Part shown: positions 46,680-59,739 of the stretch, in pieces | Layout: each line of letters starts with the position of its first letter | Numbering within the stretch: position 1 is the stretch's first letter | Assembly: GCF_021462225.1 (NCBI RefSeq) | Contig: NC_061811.1 | Location: 3,617,163 to 3,681,162, forward strand | Source: Girardinichthys multiradiatus | Taxonomy: Eukaryota > Chordata > Actinopteri > Cyprinodontiformes > Goodeidae | Length of the DNA: 64,000 bases | Direction of reading: 5' to 3' | Translations under genes and position numbers: made by a program | The notes under the pieces: model-generated | Told to the model about the DNA's origin: nothing | The model's database searches: none | Seen by the model: only the letters and a program-made list of their open reading frames with translations

Positions 46680-47800
46680 GGTTTTAAAGATTTTTCATGA
46701 ATAGAAATCTGAAAAGCATGGCATGCTTTGTATACAGCTCTGCCTCATTGTTTGGGCTATGTCTACCAGATTTGCACATCTAGAGACTTAAATTAAGTCA
46801 GATTGGAAGTAAAGTATCTGCAAACATCAATTTTCAAATCTGGTCACAGATTCTCAGTTAAATTTAGGTCTGGACTTTGACTAGGCCAGTCTAGCCCATT
46901 ATTATGCTTTGATCTTAACCAGCGGTGTCAAACTCCAGTCCTGGAGGACTGGTGTCCTGTAACGTTTAGATGTAATTAGTCCTGCTAATTACCTAATTAT
47001 TTGATTCAGGTGTGTTGAAGCAGAGACGCATCTTAAAGTTCCAGGACACCAGCCCTCAAGGACTGGAATTTGACACCTGTGACCTAAACCATCCATTGTA
47101 TCTCAGACTATATGTTAAGGGTGGTTGACCTGCTGGAAGGTGAACTTCCACCTCAGTCTCAAGTCTTCTGCAGCCTTTAAACAGGTTTTCTTTCAACACT
47201 GCCCTGGATTTAGCTCAATCCATCTTCTTACATCTGACCAGCTTTCCTGCCCCGGCTGAGGCAGAGCATCCCCCACAGCATGATGCTATGCTGTATCTCC
47301 TACATGGCAGGTGGCAAAGTGCAAACAGAACTTTTGCCAATCCTCCATTAGGGCCAAATTTGTGAAGAGCAAAGGTTGTCTTAACAATAAATTCTCCCAC
47401 TTGAGCCGTGGATCTCTGCAGCTCCTCCAGAGTCAATAAAAGCCACTTGCCTGCCTCTCTAACTAATGCTCTCCTCACCTAGCCTGTCTAATTAGGTGGA
47501 CCTTCATGTCCTGGTAGGTCTGCAGTTGGTCCAACCTCTCTACCTATCTAGATAATGGGTCAAACAGAGCTCTGTGATACCGTTTTAGAACCTAACCCTG
47601 CTTGAAACCTCTCCATGACTTTCTCCTTGACCTGTGTGCTGTGTTCCTTGGTCTCCATGATGCCGTTTGACCTCTAACAAACCTCTGATGCCTGTCTCAG
47701 AGCAGCTGCATTTAGATTGAGGTTTAATTAAACACAGGTGGAATCTAATTAGGTGTCTACTGGAGGTCATTGGTTGCACAGCGTTTTATTGAATGGTGTC
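46680..47800 (-). mobile_element. Decayed Tc1-like transposon with nested MITE
   Basis: Minus-strand pieces: RALVREAGKWLLLTLEELQR (second helix-turn-helix, near 47478-47410), a start region near 47657 (ATGGAGACCAAGGAACACAG), and the 'WPSQSPDLN' region near 46870. The palindromic MITE at 46923-47087 interrupts it. Confidence 0.8.
46923..47087. mobile_element. Palindromic MITE (possibly hAT-type) nested in a Tc1 relic
   Basis: Ends GGTGTCAAACTCCAGTCCT and AGGACTGGAATTTGACACC are inverted, with a further inner match (gactggtgtcctg and caggacaccag). The flanks (...tcttaacca and cctaaacca...) could be an eroded 8-bp duplication, which would suggest a hAT-type origin. Pieces of the same repeat occur at about 18165, 42690 and 52320. 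Confidence 0.65.
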
Positions 47801-48959
47801 AGAGTTTGAATGGTGTCTACTGGAGGTCAAGTCATGCCAGACATTTTAGATCACTGGAAGATCTTGTCACATCTAGGATGGCTTTTTTTAGAGAGTTCAG
47901 AACATCACCCCATCCTACTTTATTTCAAATTATTTAATTATTTGTTTTATGTAAGAGGCAAAAAAAAAACTCCAATAAATACGCAGTTCATGTTTTCAAT
48001 GGTTTTCAGTAGAGAGAAGCATGGTTAGCATTAACAGTCTGTCCCCTAGAGAATGTAGACCTTTACCTTAACTTTGAAAATTATAAAAAGAGCAACTTTG
48101 TAAGTCTTCAGCTGAAAGTCTTGCTCTCTCTCACAGCTTGAATGAATCACATTAACATTTTATTATAAAACACAGCTTCCTTTTAAGGAGCGTCTTATAT
48201 CTCTGCACTTATATGGCTCTATATGAGTTTCCCTCACTCAGTAACAACAATCTTACTGAAGAGTGTTTTGGTTACCACAGCCTGGTAGCGCATAGGTGTG
48301 GTGCTTTCACTAACTGAGGAACAAAGAACATCTGATTTCGGGTTTCTCACTGGTCAGTATGGAGGTTTGTCAAGCGTATGAAATGCAAATAACTTGGTTT
48401 TTAGATTGGATCTGAAAATCCTTTTTGGAGTCTTTCAGACTGTATTTGCAGGTGAAGTTGATAACTCCACAGAAACCCATCTGAGCTGTCCCTTCAAGTT
48501 TCTGTTTTAAATGAATGTGATGTCTTTCTTTGTCCTGCTGTCTCTGCTCATATTATAATTGTTTAGAAATCACCTGCAGCTTTCACACCTACACAAGTTT
48601 CTGTTCCTGTCAGACTTTGTAGCACTTCTAGTCCTGACATGTATAAACCACGTACAATTTGTTCATCATGCCCCAAAGAACATGTCATACCTTTTCTCCC
48701 TAAAGGGCAACGGCAGCTAAGACAATCAATGGAGCAAGCAAGTCTGTATAATACAACAAAATGAACCCTTAGAGCGCAGGAAGGAACACATTTTCAGACA
48801 GATAACAACTGAGAGCATGAAGGAAAAGGAAGCAAAGACCTCATGTTCATTTTCCTCCAGTGAAGAACATTTCATGGTCTCAAATCCCATCCTGGCTTTC
48901 AATGGCCAGGCGGCCTCGTTTGCATGGGAGCCCATTTCCTGTGTGTGATTAGGGGAAGA

Positions 48960-49005
<46 letters not shown>

Positions 49006-50740
49006 ACTGGGGGCTGCAGTTCAGCGGGGTCTGTAGTTGTTTTGTCTGCTATGGGGTAAAGGAATGCCCAAATCAAACACAGTGAACGGAATGCAGAGTA
49101 GGAGCAAGAGAAAAGCAAAAGAGATGGAAAACGTGAATAAACAGTGAAGAAAGAGATGAATAGAGATAAAAAAAAATAGTTATTTAGATAATTCAAGTGG
49201 AAAAAAAGATGGACAACCAGTGAACAAAAAGCTGATTTGCTGCCAGTGAGATCAGCAAACAGCATTCCTCCTATTGCTATTTGCATTCCAGCAGCGCAGC
49301 AAGGTGGGGTAAAACTTTCACCTTCAAGCTGATGAGATGTCAGATGGAAAACCATTCACCTCCCAAACTTCACCATGAACCTGAAGAACCAGCCATAACA
49401 GCGCTCCTAGGTCCACAAAGAACAGCTCAGACATTCACACGCTACTGTCGATTTACCGGCAGCTACTCATTATTCAGCCCCAATGACAGCTAACAATGTC
49501 ACAGAACAACTTTGGTGGCTTCGTCACACAGCACAGCCATGTAGGAACAGCCAGCATGTAAACCCAGACGCAACACATGTCAGCGATCAGCAACTTGATC
49601 AAGAAAACACATTCTGGGCTTTAAACATCTCTTTGGATTTCCATGAGATTTGCTACAAGCACAAAAGACTCCATGCCGTCAGCCTTCAAGCTATGTGCAT
49701 GTGGCCAAGAGAAACTGGGTTATCCAATCAGAGATTGCTTGAAGCAAGTTGGTGAGTTTAAGGTGTGCCAGGAGTCACAAGAAGAAGCTCTAAGAGAAGT
49801 TAGTAAAGGTTAGTGTGAAAACATTGGCCTTATCTAGAGATCACACGATTTTTACACTGATCAGCCGACTGGTGACCCGACGGTCGGAAACTCAACAAAC
49901 AGTTCGTTTTTCCCCATCAAAGAACGCAACATGCCTAAGAGCTAACGGGTTACAATAACAATAGCACTCTTTGGTGTGGAAGCTGTTACTGAAGGAGGAA
50001 AACTTTGTGCTAGCCATTGTCAGTATCAGTGAGGTGTTGGAAGGTCAGAAGAATCACGAAAGCTGCATAAATGATTATAAATAGGTACTTTATACCTAAT
50101 AGGGGCTGCAACAGAGCATGATACTTCAGCGTTTAGGGTAAAACTGATGCACTGTCGTCCTGTTTGTTTCTAGGCTCAAACTTCAGAAATAGTAGCACAC
50201 AGATTGTAAAACCTAAAGTATTAAATAATAAGTTTTTGAAATTCCTATGTGCATTGTGCCTCCAAGTTCAGTTACCACACACTTCCTTGTTTTGTTTGTG
50301 CATGCTGGAGTCTGCCCATGCAGGAGTGGAGTCGTTCCTTGACTGGCAGAGCAGACTTGATAGGGTGCTATTGTTCCTTTTAAGGGCAGCTGTCTCAAAT
50401 GCTTGGCATATCTGGGAGTATAGATGCAGATGGCTGGCAGGAGAGATAAAACACCAATTTAGCCACATTCTTCTATGTGGTCCACACCTAGAGTGGGAAA
50501 GGGAGTGAATCTCCAAGTTATACAAGGATGAGAAAGACTTAGATCAATAAATGTGTGTGACTGCTCCATTTCTTTATTTTATTTTCACTGGTCTGGAGGT
50601 TGGAAGGCTTGGATGGTTGAAATGAAGCAGATGGACACAACCAAAATAATAAATGTAAAAATGCCACGAGCATCAAGGGTTTCCTTCCTTCTACAGATAC
50701 TCAAACATTTGTCCCAAAGAATGCTAACACAAACAAAAAC
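47800..50740. other. No gene recognised; long TG tract
   Basis: The 209-codon minus frame 48726-49355 spans the (CA)n tract and has no domain. Nothing else is recognised. Confidence 0.35.
48963..49003. repeat. (TG)n microsatellite, about 20 units
   Basis: Uninterrupted TG run, the longest dinucleotide tract in the window. Confidence 0.95.
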
Positions 50741-50744
50741 ATAG

Positions 50745-51560
50745 TCATAAGGAAGAAACTAAGTACACCCTTGCATCCAGTGCTGCTAATTAGATGCACT
50801 TATTTAACTGATCATCAGCAAATATAGTGGGTTGTATAAAAGCAGGAGTTTTGGTTGTTTTCTGCCTTGGAGTACCCAAGTGTGAGCTAAAACAGTGCCA
50901 AGTTGGAAAGACGACAGCAATGAGGGAAGCTGGCCATTAATCTTGAAGGGGTTAAAGGGCAATTTCCAAACTACTTGAAGTTCTTCATTCTACAATGAAA
51001 TGAATGATTATTTACAACTGAAAAACATTTAGGGAGTCCCAACAAATTAACCAAAGGTTCAGACCATGCAGGGTTCAGACTCCACAGGCCTTGGTTAGAG
51101 CGTTAAACGTTAAAGTTCATGACATGACAGAAGAATGTTTGAAAGGGCTGAAGGAGAACACCTCTCCTTTCTAAAAATATGGCAGCACGACTTCTAGAAC
51201 AATGTTCTTGAGACACATGAGCCTAAAGTAAAGATGTTTGGCCATAAACCAAACTCAGCACACCAGGACCAACATCTTGGTGGAAGGGTGATGATCTGGG
51301 CTTGCAACCACAAAACCTGGGTACCTGGCAGTCATTCAGTCAACCTTGACCTCATTAACGTAGCCTAGGTTCTAATCTGAGGCCATCAGTCTGTCAGCTA
51401 AAACTTTGTTGAAGATAATCACCCTAAGCACATTTCTCCACAATAATGTGAGAGATTGATCAAGTCAGCACCAACAACCCTGCAGTAATCCACACTCCAA
51501 AGGGTTAATGAGTTCAAATTCTTTAGTTAAACACATCTACAAACTGACAAAATTAAGTTG
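50745..51560 (+). mobile_element. Decayed Tc1-like transposon, third family
   Basis: It begins with 'aagaaactaagtacaccc' and a promoter-like region ending in 'tgtataaaagcagg'. It then has a Tc1 transposase-like order: REAGH-type helix near 50925 ('agggaagctggccattaatc'), 'RPCRVQTPQALVRALNVKVH' near 51060-51120 in broken frame, and 'GGRVMIWACNHKTWVPGSHS'-like core near 51285-51340. Heavily mutated. Confidence 0.6.
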
Positions 51561-51569
51561 CAATAAATG

Positions 51570-52085
51570 CACAGCTTAAAGTCTAAAACAGGAACACAGG
51601 AAAGAGACAGGCGTCTGTAGGCAGGATGATATGATATGCCTGGTATTCCACTGTGTTTGTGTATTAATGAGTTACTCTGTGACTTAAGAGTGTTTAAGGG
51701 ATTCCTGTGGAGGCTTCTGCATAAGCCCGCAGGACTACACGTAACAGGTTATGATTTTCTCATGCCTCGCCTCTTTGCAGCAGCTGTCCCAACGTTACCT
51801 TTGTGGCTCTATGGTGAGAGAAGAGACGATGAAGAGAAAGCAAATAGTTCATAGCAGAGAACATGTGGGGGCATGAAGATGCAGCCTTCACTTACAGACT
51901 GATCCACATTCCTAAAAGCAGTGCTTCACTGAATAATCAAAGAAATTATATTCGAATATTTAAAAATGCTTTGTTGACGTCAAAATTAAACTTCAAAGTC
52001 AAGCAGAAACAGCTACAATGACTTCCCAATCTTCTACACTCCTAACAATGCCTTGGAAAACGTCTCTACAACTTCCCACAACACA
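51570..52085. other. No gene recognised
   Basis: Short frames without family resemblance. Confidence 0.35.
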
Positions 52086-52089
52086 ACCA

Positions 52090-52480
52090 CAATTTCACAT
52101 TTGAGCAAAATTAGAAAATGGAAGGAAAATACACTGTATTCAGTCCCCTTTACTCTAATACCCCTGAATAAAATCCAGTCATAGGAAGTCCTGTTTGCAA
52201 TTTATCAAAAGTCATCACACAAACATTGCATATCATCCCCTGGTGAAACACAGTGGTGGCAGCAACATTCTGTGGGAGTACCTGTCTTCAGCAGACTAAG
52301 GGAAGCTGGTTAAAGTTGTTGATCTCCAGGACAGTGGACCTCAAGGACTGGAGATCCCCTGGTTTAGATCGAAGCTTATTCACCTAAATTCAACTGAGAA
52401 TCTGTTTGCTCATTCTAATCATTTAAGAGGGAGAAACTCTTGAATCCTTCAATATTTCTTCAACATTTATTTTTCGATTT
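52090..52480 (+). mobile_element. Small decayed Tc1-like fragment
   Basis: The phrase 'ctctaatacccctgaataaa' and the core 'aaacacagtggtggcagcaa' (52246-52265) match the family of the 17.4-kb relic. A piece of the MITE family ('gacctcaaggactggagatc', about 52337) is embedded. Confidence 0.6.
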
Positions 52481-52489
52481 TTGGTGCAG

Positions 52490-53490
52490 ACCTCATTGTT
52501 CAAGAAGCTCAAAAGCATTCAAATACAGTTGTAATGTAAAGCTGATGCAGCTGTGTTCTCTTTTTTCCATTTCTTAGATCAGAATTTGACATTTTTAGTG
52601 ACTCTTAAGTAAAAACTGGGCTGCTTCAGTCAGACAATCAGCAGAAGAGGAAACTCCAAAAGCATCCTGGAAAAGAGGAGGAAATCTGGAAACCCTGACT
52701 TCAGATGCTCTTTGGGAGCGATAACCAGAGAGATAACCAGAAAACAATATATAAGAAAAAGTATTTATTTTGCTGTAAAATCTCATGGCTTCATGAGAAA
52801 AGAAAATATCTCACCAGATTCAGTCACTACCAAACAATGAGAAAAGATCACAAATTCAGGAATTTCCAGGACTCTAAAGACATTTATTATATGTCTGCAA
52901 AAATATAGGAAGAACAAACTCATTGATATGAAGGAAAAGATGAGAGAACAACTCAGCTGCTGTAGAGCACCAACATTCCTCTGTCTGAGAACATGCATGT
53001 TTTTATGATCGCAAGAAAAATAATCTGCAAGAGGAATTTTATTCAACGAGCCGCCCTGTAGACAAGAAGCTAAATGTGCGAGAACGAGTGGAATTTCCTC
53101 CAACGGTTCACAGAGAAGATTTAAAACATGCCATATGTCAGCAGACTGCCTTTCTGCAAAGAAGGAGACTGAGAACCAAGTTCTGATGTTCTTCACTAAC
53201 TTAGTAAGGCTCTGGTCTCATTAGTCATGTTTTTCCAGACTAAAACAAGATGTCAGAAGTATCAAAGGACAAACAGCTGGTTAGGAACTGAAAAACGTCC
53301 GATAAGTTTCTGATCAGTGAACAAACTGCAATTAATCTGCTGGGATCTTCACACACCACCACCTCAAGTTTACAGGGTAAGTTCTGAAAATCAGACAATG
53401 TGAAGTGAGCAGCAGCTGAGGATGAAAGGTCCTTGTAGATGTCAGTGGAAAATGGACCAACTGGTTCCAGATGATAAAAAGGCGACCGCA
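52490..53490. other. No gene recognised
   Basis: A 137-codon minus frame at 52783-53196 has a Phe/Leu-rich bias but no recognised family or splice support. Confidence 0.35.
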
Positions 53491-53494
53491 GCTT

Positions 53495-54210
53495 AAACAA
53501 CCCCTGGTTGCAACCAAGGTATGTAGAACCATGTTGTACCTTCTCTGAAGGTGAAACCTTGAAGCAGATGAACTACAGGAAGAGAAAACCAGACTGGAAG
53601 AATGTTGCCTGGTTCGATGAGTCTCTATTTCAACTCCATTCAGATGGTCGGATTAGATTTTGGTGGAAACAACATAAAACATGAATCTATCCTGCCTTGT
53701 AGGAACAGTTCAGGCTGTGGTGGGGGTGTCATGGTGTGGGGGATATTTTCTTTGGGTCCCTTCAGTACCAACTGTGCATCATTTAACCACCACAGCCTAC
53801 CTGAGTACTGTAGCTAACCATCTCCATCCCTCCATGACCAAAGTGGACCCATCTCCAGATGGCTACGTCCAGCAGGGCAATGCGCCATGTCACAAAGCTC
53901 AGATCATCTTAAACCTGTTTGTTGAACATCATGATGAGTTCACTGACCTCCAATGGTCTCCACAGTCACCAGATCTTCAACAGAGAACCTTTGGGATGTG
54001 GTGGAGTGGGAGATTCCCATCTAGGTTGTTCAGCTGACAGATCTGCAGCAACCGTGTGAGGCTATCATGTCAATATGGACCAGAACCTCTAAGGAATGCA
54101 TTTCACACACTGTGGAGTCTGTGCCATGAAGAATCAGGATGGTTCTGAAGGCAAATGTGGGTTCCTGATACTAGCAGGTTGTACCTAATAAAGTGATTGG
54201 TAAGTGTTGT
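53495..54210 (+). mobile_element. 3' part of a Tc1-like transposon (same family as 21215-21430)
   Basis: Broken reading with KPDWKNVAWFDESLFQLHSD (first Asp region, 53590-53650), SCLVGTVQAVVGVSW, then GYVQQGNAPCHKAQIILN (second Asp lost: Gly-Asn in place of the usual Asp-Asn) and WSPQSPDLQQRTFGMWW (catalytic region mutated). It ends with the terminal phrase 'gtacctaataaagtgattgg'. Confidence 0.78.
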
Positions 54211-54214
54211 TCTT

Positions 54215-54745
54215 GAAGAGAAGTGAATGTCTAACCATTAGAAATCAGCCTCAAACATCTGATGACTGACTGTGTTCCAGACCTCTGGGCTAGTGTGAAT
54301 CAGTTTGTCTCTGATTGAAAATTTGATTTTTTTAACCACCCTTTTTGACCTCGACAGACCGCTGAGCTCTGAACTGCCAGCACATCAGGCAGAGGACATC
54401 CAACTGCAAATAACACAAATATTCTAAACTCCGGGACAGAAGGAGCTGTAAAGCCACAGAGGACACTTAGAGTTCAACGCACATAAACATTTCTTAAACT
54501 GTAGGGACGGTACCGACATGTAGCCCAAACCCTGGTGCTGGATGAGGGACATTTGGGTCAACATGTAGCCTTTTATGGATGTTATTGAGGTTGACTTGGT
54601 GGGGGGGCCACACAGCTGTGTGTTTGATCCCAGCCGTTGTGTGAGGTGGGGTTTTTTATAACTTTCTACCACATGCATTGGTTGATTTTGGGTCAGGACT
54701 CCATGGGGGAAAGGTGTGTGTGCAGTCTGGACCACTTTTCACTGA
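54215..54745. other. No gene recognised
   Basis: A spacer between a Tc1 relic and an L2 LINE with no supported feature. Confidence 0.35.
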
Positions 54746-54749
54746 CAAC

Positions 54750-56535
54750 AAAATGCTGATGGGAATCAGAGTGAAGATGTTTCCCCCCCACCAGCCCCCT
54801 ACCCACGCCGGGGACGGCTCTTTCCATCCAGGAGAGGGACGTCAACAAACTCTTCAGGAGACAGAACCCCCGGAAAGCTGCTGGACCGGATTCTGTCTCA
54901 CCAGCCAGCCTGAAGCACTGCGCTGATCAGCTGTCTCCAGTCTTCACAGACATTTTTAACACCTCACTGGAGACATGTCATGTGCCAGCCTGCTTCAAGT
55001 CCTCCACCATCGTCCCTGTCCCCAAGAAGCCAAGGACCACAGGGCTTAATGACTTCAGACCCGTCGCCCTGACCTCTGTGGTGAGGAATCCTTTGAGCGC
55101 CTTGTGCTCTCACACCTAAAAGACATCACCGACCCCGTCCTGGACCCCCTGCAATTTGCCTACAGAGCCAACAGGTATGTAGACGATGCAGTCAACTTAG
55201 CCCTTCACTTCATCGTCCGGCACCTGGACTCCACAGGAACCTACGCCAGGATCCTGTTTTTGGATTTCAGCTCTGCCTTCAACACCATCGTCCCAGTTCT
55301 GCTACAGGAGAAGCTCTCCCAGCTGAGTGTGCCCGACTCCACCTGCAGGTGGATCACTGACTTCCTGTCTGACAGGAAGCAGTGCGTGAGGCTGGGGAAG
55401 CACGTCTCTGACTCCCTGACCATCAGCACTGGTTCCCCCCAAGGCTGTGTTCTCTCTCCTCTGCTCTTCTCCCTGTACACCAACAGCTGCACCTCCAGTC
55501 ACCAGTCTGTCAAGCTTCTGAAGTTTGCGGACGACACCACCCTGATCGGACTCATCTCTGATGGTGACGAGTCTGCGTACAGATGGGAGGTGGACCATCT
55601 GTTGGACTGGTGCAGCCAGAACAACCTTGAGCTCAACGCTCTAAAGACAGTAGAGATGGTTGTGGACGTCAGGCAGAACCCAGCCCCACCTGCCCCCATC
55701 ACCCTCTGTGACTCCACAATTGACACTGTGGAATCTTTCCGCTTCCTGGGAACCATCATCTCCCAGGATCTCAAGTGGGAGCCAAACATCAGCTCCCTCA
55801 TCAAGAAAGCCCAGCAGAGGATGTTCTTCCTGCGGCAGCTGAAGAAATTCAACCTGCCAAAGACTATGATGGTGCACTTCTACACAGCCATCATTGAATC
55901 CATCCTCACCTCCTCCATCACCATCTGGTACGCCGCTGCTACAGCCAAGGATAAGGGCAGGCTGCAGCGTGTCATTCGGTCTGCTGAGAAGGTGATTGGC
56001 TGCAGTCTACTGTCGCTCCAGGAACTGTACACCTCCAGGACCCTGAAGCGGGCAGGGAAGATACTGGCTGATCCCTCCCACCCTGGTCACAGACTCTTTG
56101 AGACTCTCCCCTCTGGCAGGAGGCTGCGGTCCATCCGGACCAAAACCTCACGCCACAAGAACAGTTTTTTCCCATCTGCCACCAGCCTTGTTAACAAAGC
56201 CCGGAAACCACCCTGACACTCTCCCTTTCCCCCACACCCCCCCTTTTTGCTGACAGGACACCTGTAACCTGCAACTCTATGAGTTACATTAACGCTCAGC
56301 TTGGACTCCTGCTTTACTTGCACAATGATCACCTGCACTGTTGTATTGCTCTTGCATCTTATACTGCTCTATATTTACTCTCACTCACTTAAAACTGGGC
56401 ACATATATTTATATTATATTGTAGATATGTTTATACTGTTTAATTTGTACTGTATTGCACCGACTACGCCAAAACAAATTCCTTGTATGTCCAAAAACGT
56501 ACTTGGCAATAAAGCTTTTCTGATTCTGATTCTTT
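54750..56535 (+). mobile_element. 5'-truncated L2-type LINE with readable reverse transcriptase
   Basis: A non-LTR retrotransposon of the L2 clade, similar to fish Maui-type elements. The left part (54770-55095) encodes the region before the RT fingers ([40 protein letters not shown]). The frame shifts near 55088, after which 371 codons stay open. The endonuclease domain is missing. The 3' UTR (56217-56520) ends with 'ggcaataaagcttttctgat' and a short TTCTGAT repeat, the usual L2 3' tail. Confidence 0.88.
55104..56216 (+). pseudogene. L2 LINE reverse transcriptase fragment, 370 codons
   Basis: RT motif A ILFLDFSSAFNTIVP (about codons 50-64), motif B STGSPQGCVLSPLLFSLYTN (about 108-127) and the catalytic motif C KFADDTTLIG (about 140-149) are all present. 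The C-terminal L2 domain follows (KAQQRMFFLRQLKKFNLPKT, RRLRSIRTKTSRHKNSFFPS). The listed ATG is internal; a frameshift near 55088 separates it from upstream RT sequence. Catalytic Asp residues are intact, but without endonuclease and the N-terminus the copy cannot retrotranspose by itself. Confidence 0.88.
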
Positions 56536-56539
56536 TGTC

Positions 56540-58795
56540 TGCCCACGCCAGAAGAATACACCTTAAACCAGACTGAAATGGCTCCTGAAATATGCCAAAT
56601 ATGCCCCTTCCCTCCCTTCCTGGAGATGTAGGCCTGCTTCCCAGCCCACCCTTCTTCCCTCCTAGTCCCCCTCCCAACCCAAAGAATTCCTCACAGCATC
56701 AACACACACACTTAAAATCACAGATGACCCACTCACACAGAAAATGTGAAGGCATTAATAACATGAGTTTCCACCCAGGTGACCCAGACATGCCTTTTAA
56801 GGCTAAGCAGTTCGGATTTCTCTTTTCATTACGTTCCAAAAATACTCCTTGAGTGCCGAAGAGATACATAGAGGGAGGAAGGGGGGGGTCTCCTGTTAAG
56901 TGAGGTGAAAGACCAGGAGATAGTACGACCTGATAACAATCACAGGGCCACTTAATGAAAAAAGCACTTTGAAAAAATAAAAAGTGTCCAAGGAATTCAC
57001 AAGGAACATTACAACAGCTTGCTCCCTTCCTCCACTTCCTCACACTGCCTTCCCACATGCTTTTGAAGTCTCCTTCCTTTGCACCTCTTCCCTGGTTCTT
57101 TTTTTCAGGGTCAAAATGGTAGCCATTTTTGACAGGCCTGCGAGAGCAAAGCAGACACATGGGGAGTTTCAGTGCAACAACTGCCAGGAAGCTGAAACAT
57201 CCAGCAGAAACTTTACAACAGATAACTCTTGGAACAACTTCATAGAGCCAAAGATGGTCAAAGTTCAGAGCCAGAAAACCTCAAATCAATCTAGAAAGCA
57301 TGAGAAAAATGCATCACCGCTGGTCTTTCCATTGGTTTTCACAGCAGATTAATGTACTGGTTCTAGCTGTCCTAAATGTCCACATCTGAAGTTCATGTTT
57401 AGTAGCTGAGATACAAAAGCTCACATAGCACCATCTCCCCACCGCTCTATGACATAAAGAAAAATATCATTAAATGTAAAATAATTGTCATTTTTCTTAT
57501 ATTGCAGCCTTAAGGTCTCAATATGGAGGGTCATTTTCTACTGGCTAGTTACAAAGCGTAGTGTTTTAGAAGAAAATAAAATTAAATGCAGTTTATCATG
57601 GAATACATGCGTGTTTAGCCAGTGGTGTGACCCTCGCTAATGGCCAGTCGTTTATGTGAGCCATTGGGAAAAATAACAGCCCGCCCCCTGCTCCATTGGA
57701 TGCCGGTCGGTTGGGTCTCCAAGCTACTGTCTCTCAGATAAGACTTCTTCAGACCTCCTCTCTAGATAAATCACATATAAATCCCCACTTTATGAACTCA
57801 CACTCAACCTGGAGACTTTGCTGTGACTGCTTTTGTCTTCAGAAGGTATTAGGTACTGAGCATTGATAGCAGAACACAGCGCTCCAAAGATAATGTCACT
57901 GCTCTTCTGCAACCTTTGGCTGCCTTCTAAGCTGCCTTATGCTTGTTTTCTTCACACTTTGAACAGAAGAAAAATGTAACTATGGTGAGCTTCAAGCCTG
58001 AACAGAGTAAAATGTTGTAAACATGACGATGCATGCCCTTTAAATGATCAGATGGGGAACTAAACCGTTTTCATTTGGTTCAACCTGAAAGTGAGCACAA
58101 CAAGGCTGCTGTAGCAGATTGCCCCACATTATTGGTCAAAATAGTCCAAACTCCAACCATGTGATGCCTGATTAAACATTATCACATCAGCTATTATTTA
58201 CTAACACATTCTTCTCAGGAGTATGTAGCAAACTGTTGGGGAAAAAAGAGGCAGAAGTGAAAACTGGACAGCTGTCTGAAATAAATACAGAAGATTTTAG
58301 ATCTAGGATCATTTTGTTTATTAAACCAGGAAAAACACACAGGTCATAATGTGACTTCCATCAGGAACGTTTTCATGCAAAGCTCAAAGACTAAACTAAC
58401 TAAAGATCGGGAAAAGGAAACTCAATCTTTGGACTTCATGCTGCGACATCTTGGTGTTCCTATAAGCAGACACCAGACACTCTGGGAACAGCAGCAGGAA
58501 CGTCATCTGGTTTCAGGAAGTGTGTTAATAAATCCTAAGTTTGGATGGATGCTACTGGTGAGCATTACATAACACGGAGATAAATCTGTGAACATTCATC
58601 TGTTTTTACAGTTTACAATAAAACGGCGTGGCATCTGCCATCCAGATTTTGCTGATGAATCCTCAGCTTTGCAGCAGACTGAAACACGGTTGCTAGTAGA
58701 GCATGGGGAACAAGATTTACAAGCAGCTCTGCACAACTTTCAGTACTTAAACCTACCAAGACGACTCTCAGGTCTCAGTAAATATCCTACTAACG
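56540..58795. other. No gene recognised
   Basis: Frames of 70-153 codons on both strands (for example 56699-57160 minus, 56984-57352 plus) have no recognised family and overlap one another. No repeat is named. Confidence 0.35.
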
Positions 58796-58799
58796 TATA

Positions 58800-59735
58800 G
58801 CACCTTGCAACGTATTCTTACCCTCTAAATGTATTTTATTTAAAGTATTTTAAAGGATTTTATGTGACCAACACGCTATGGAGCATAATGGGGAGTTGAT
58901 GGAAAAAAATCCATCGTTTCAGTTTGGTTTTCCAAATAAAAATCTGAAAAGAGTTTCTAGAATATTTTAACCAGCTTTCACTGCAGTTACAGCTAAAAGG
59001 CCTGCAGGTCGTGTCTCACCAGCTTGTCTGTTTGTCTGGAGAGCATCTGTAAACATCAGTTTACAAATCTTGCCGCAAACACTCAATTGGATTTAGGTGT
59101 GGACTTTGACTAGGCCATTCTAACACGAGTTTGTTTTGATGATGCCCACTCTGGCTGGATGTAAGTCCTCTGCCTCTGTCAAGTCTGTTGCTGCCTCTTG
59201 AAGGTTTTCTTCACATAAACTCAGAGCAGCTGAAAAACGTCCCCCAGCATGATGCTGCCACCTCCATCACAGTGGGCACGGTGGCTTCAGCTAACCTTTT
59301 TGCTTGTAGGCTAAAAGGTTACATTTCATTCTCCTCTGAGGAGCTATCCTTCTTACACATGTTTGCTGTGTCTCCTACATGGATTCTTCATAACACTCTT
59401 TCATAAAGGTCCGATTTGAGGACTGCACGGCTAAATTTTCTTGTCGACATAGTCTCCCACCTGTGCTGACCCCTGGCAGCTCCTCCAGAGTTACCTTGGC
59501 TAATTCTCTGATTAAATGTTCTCCATCCCTAGCCTGTCATGTCAGCCATAAAATGTCTGTTAATTAGCTGACTTCTAAAGGTTGCACTAACCCTAAGCAA
59601 CAAACTTTGAAAACAAAATAGCATTTTTCTTCCACTTTACAGTAAGTTTCTACTTTGTGTTGGTCCATCACCATAAATCCAGATAAAAAGTGGTGTAAAT
59701 ACCTTTGCAAGGCAGTGTGATCATTTATGATTTGT
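58800..59735 (-). mobile_element. Decayed Tc1-like transposon
   Basis: The + strand shows 'actttgactaggccattcta' (59104-59123), 'agcatgatgctgccacctcc' (59247-59266) and 'ctcctccagagttacc' (59478-59493), all minus-oriented Tc1 segments. The terminal phrase 'acctttgcaaggcagtgtga' is at 59701-59720. No long reading frame survives. Confidence 0.75.
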
Positions 59736-59739
59736 TGTG

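Noticed and set aside
48726..49355. 209-codon minus-strand ORF
   Set aside because: It crosses a (CA)n microsatellite (Thr-His repeats) and shows no recognised domain.
55241..55877. Minus-strand ORFs of 78-117 codons
   Set aside because: Antisense shadows of the L2 reverse transcriptase, whose + strand motifs A, B and C are unambiguous.
56699..57160. 153-codon minus-strand ORF
   Set aside because: No recognised family; overlapped by an equally anonymous + ORF, and no splice or promoter support.
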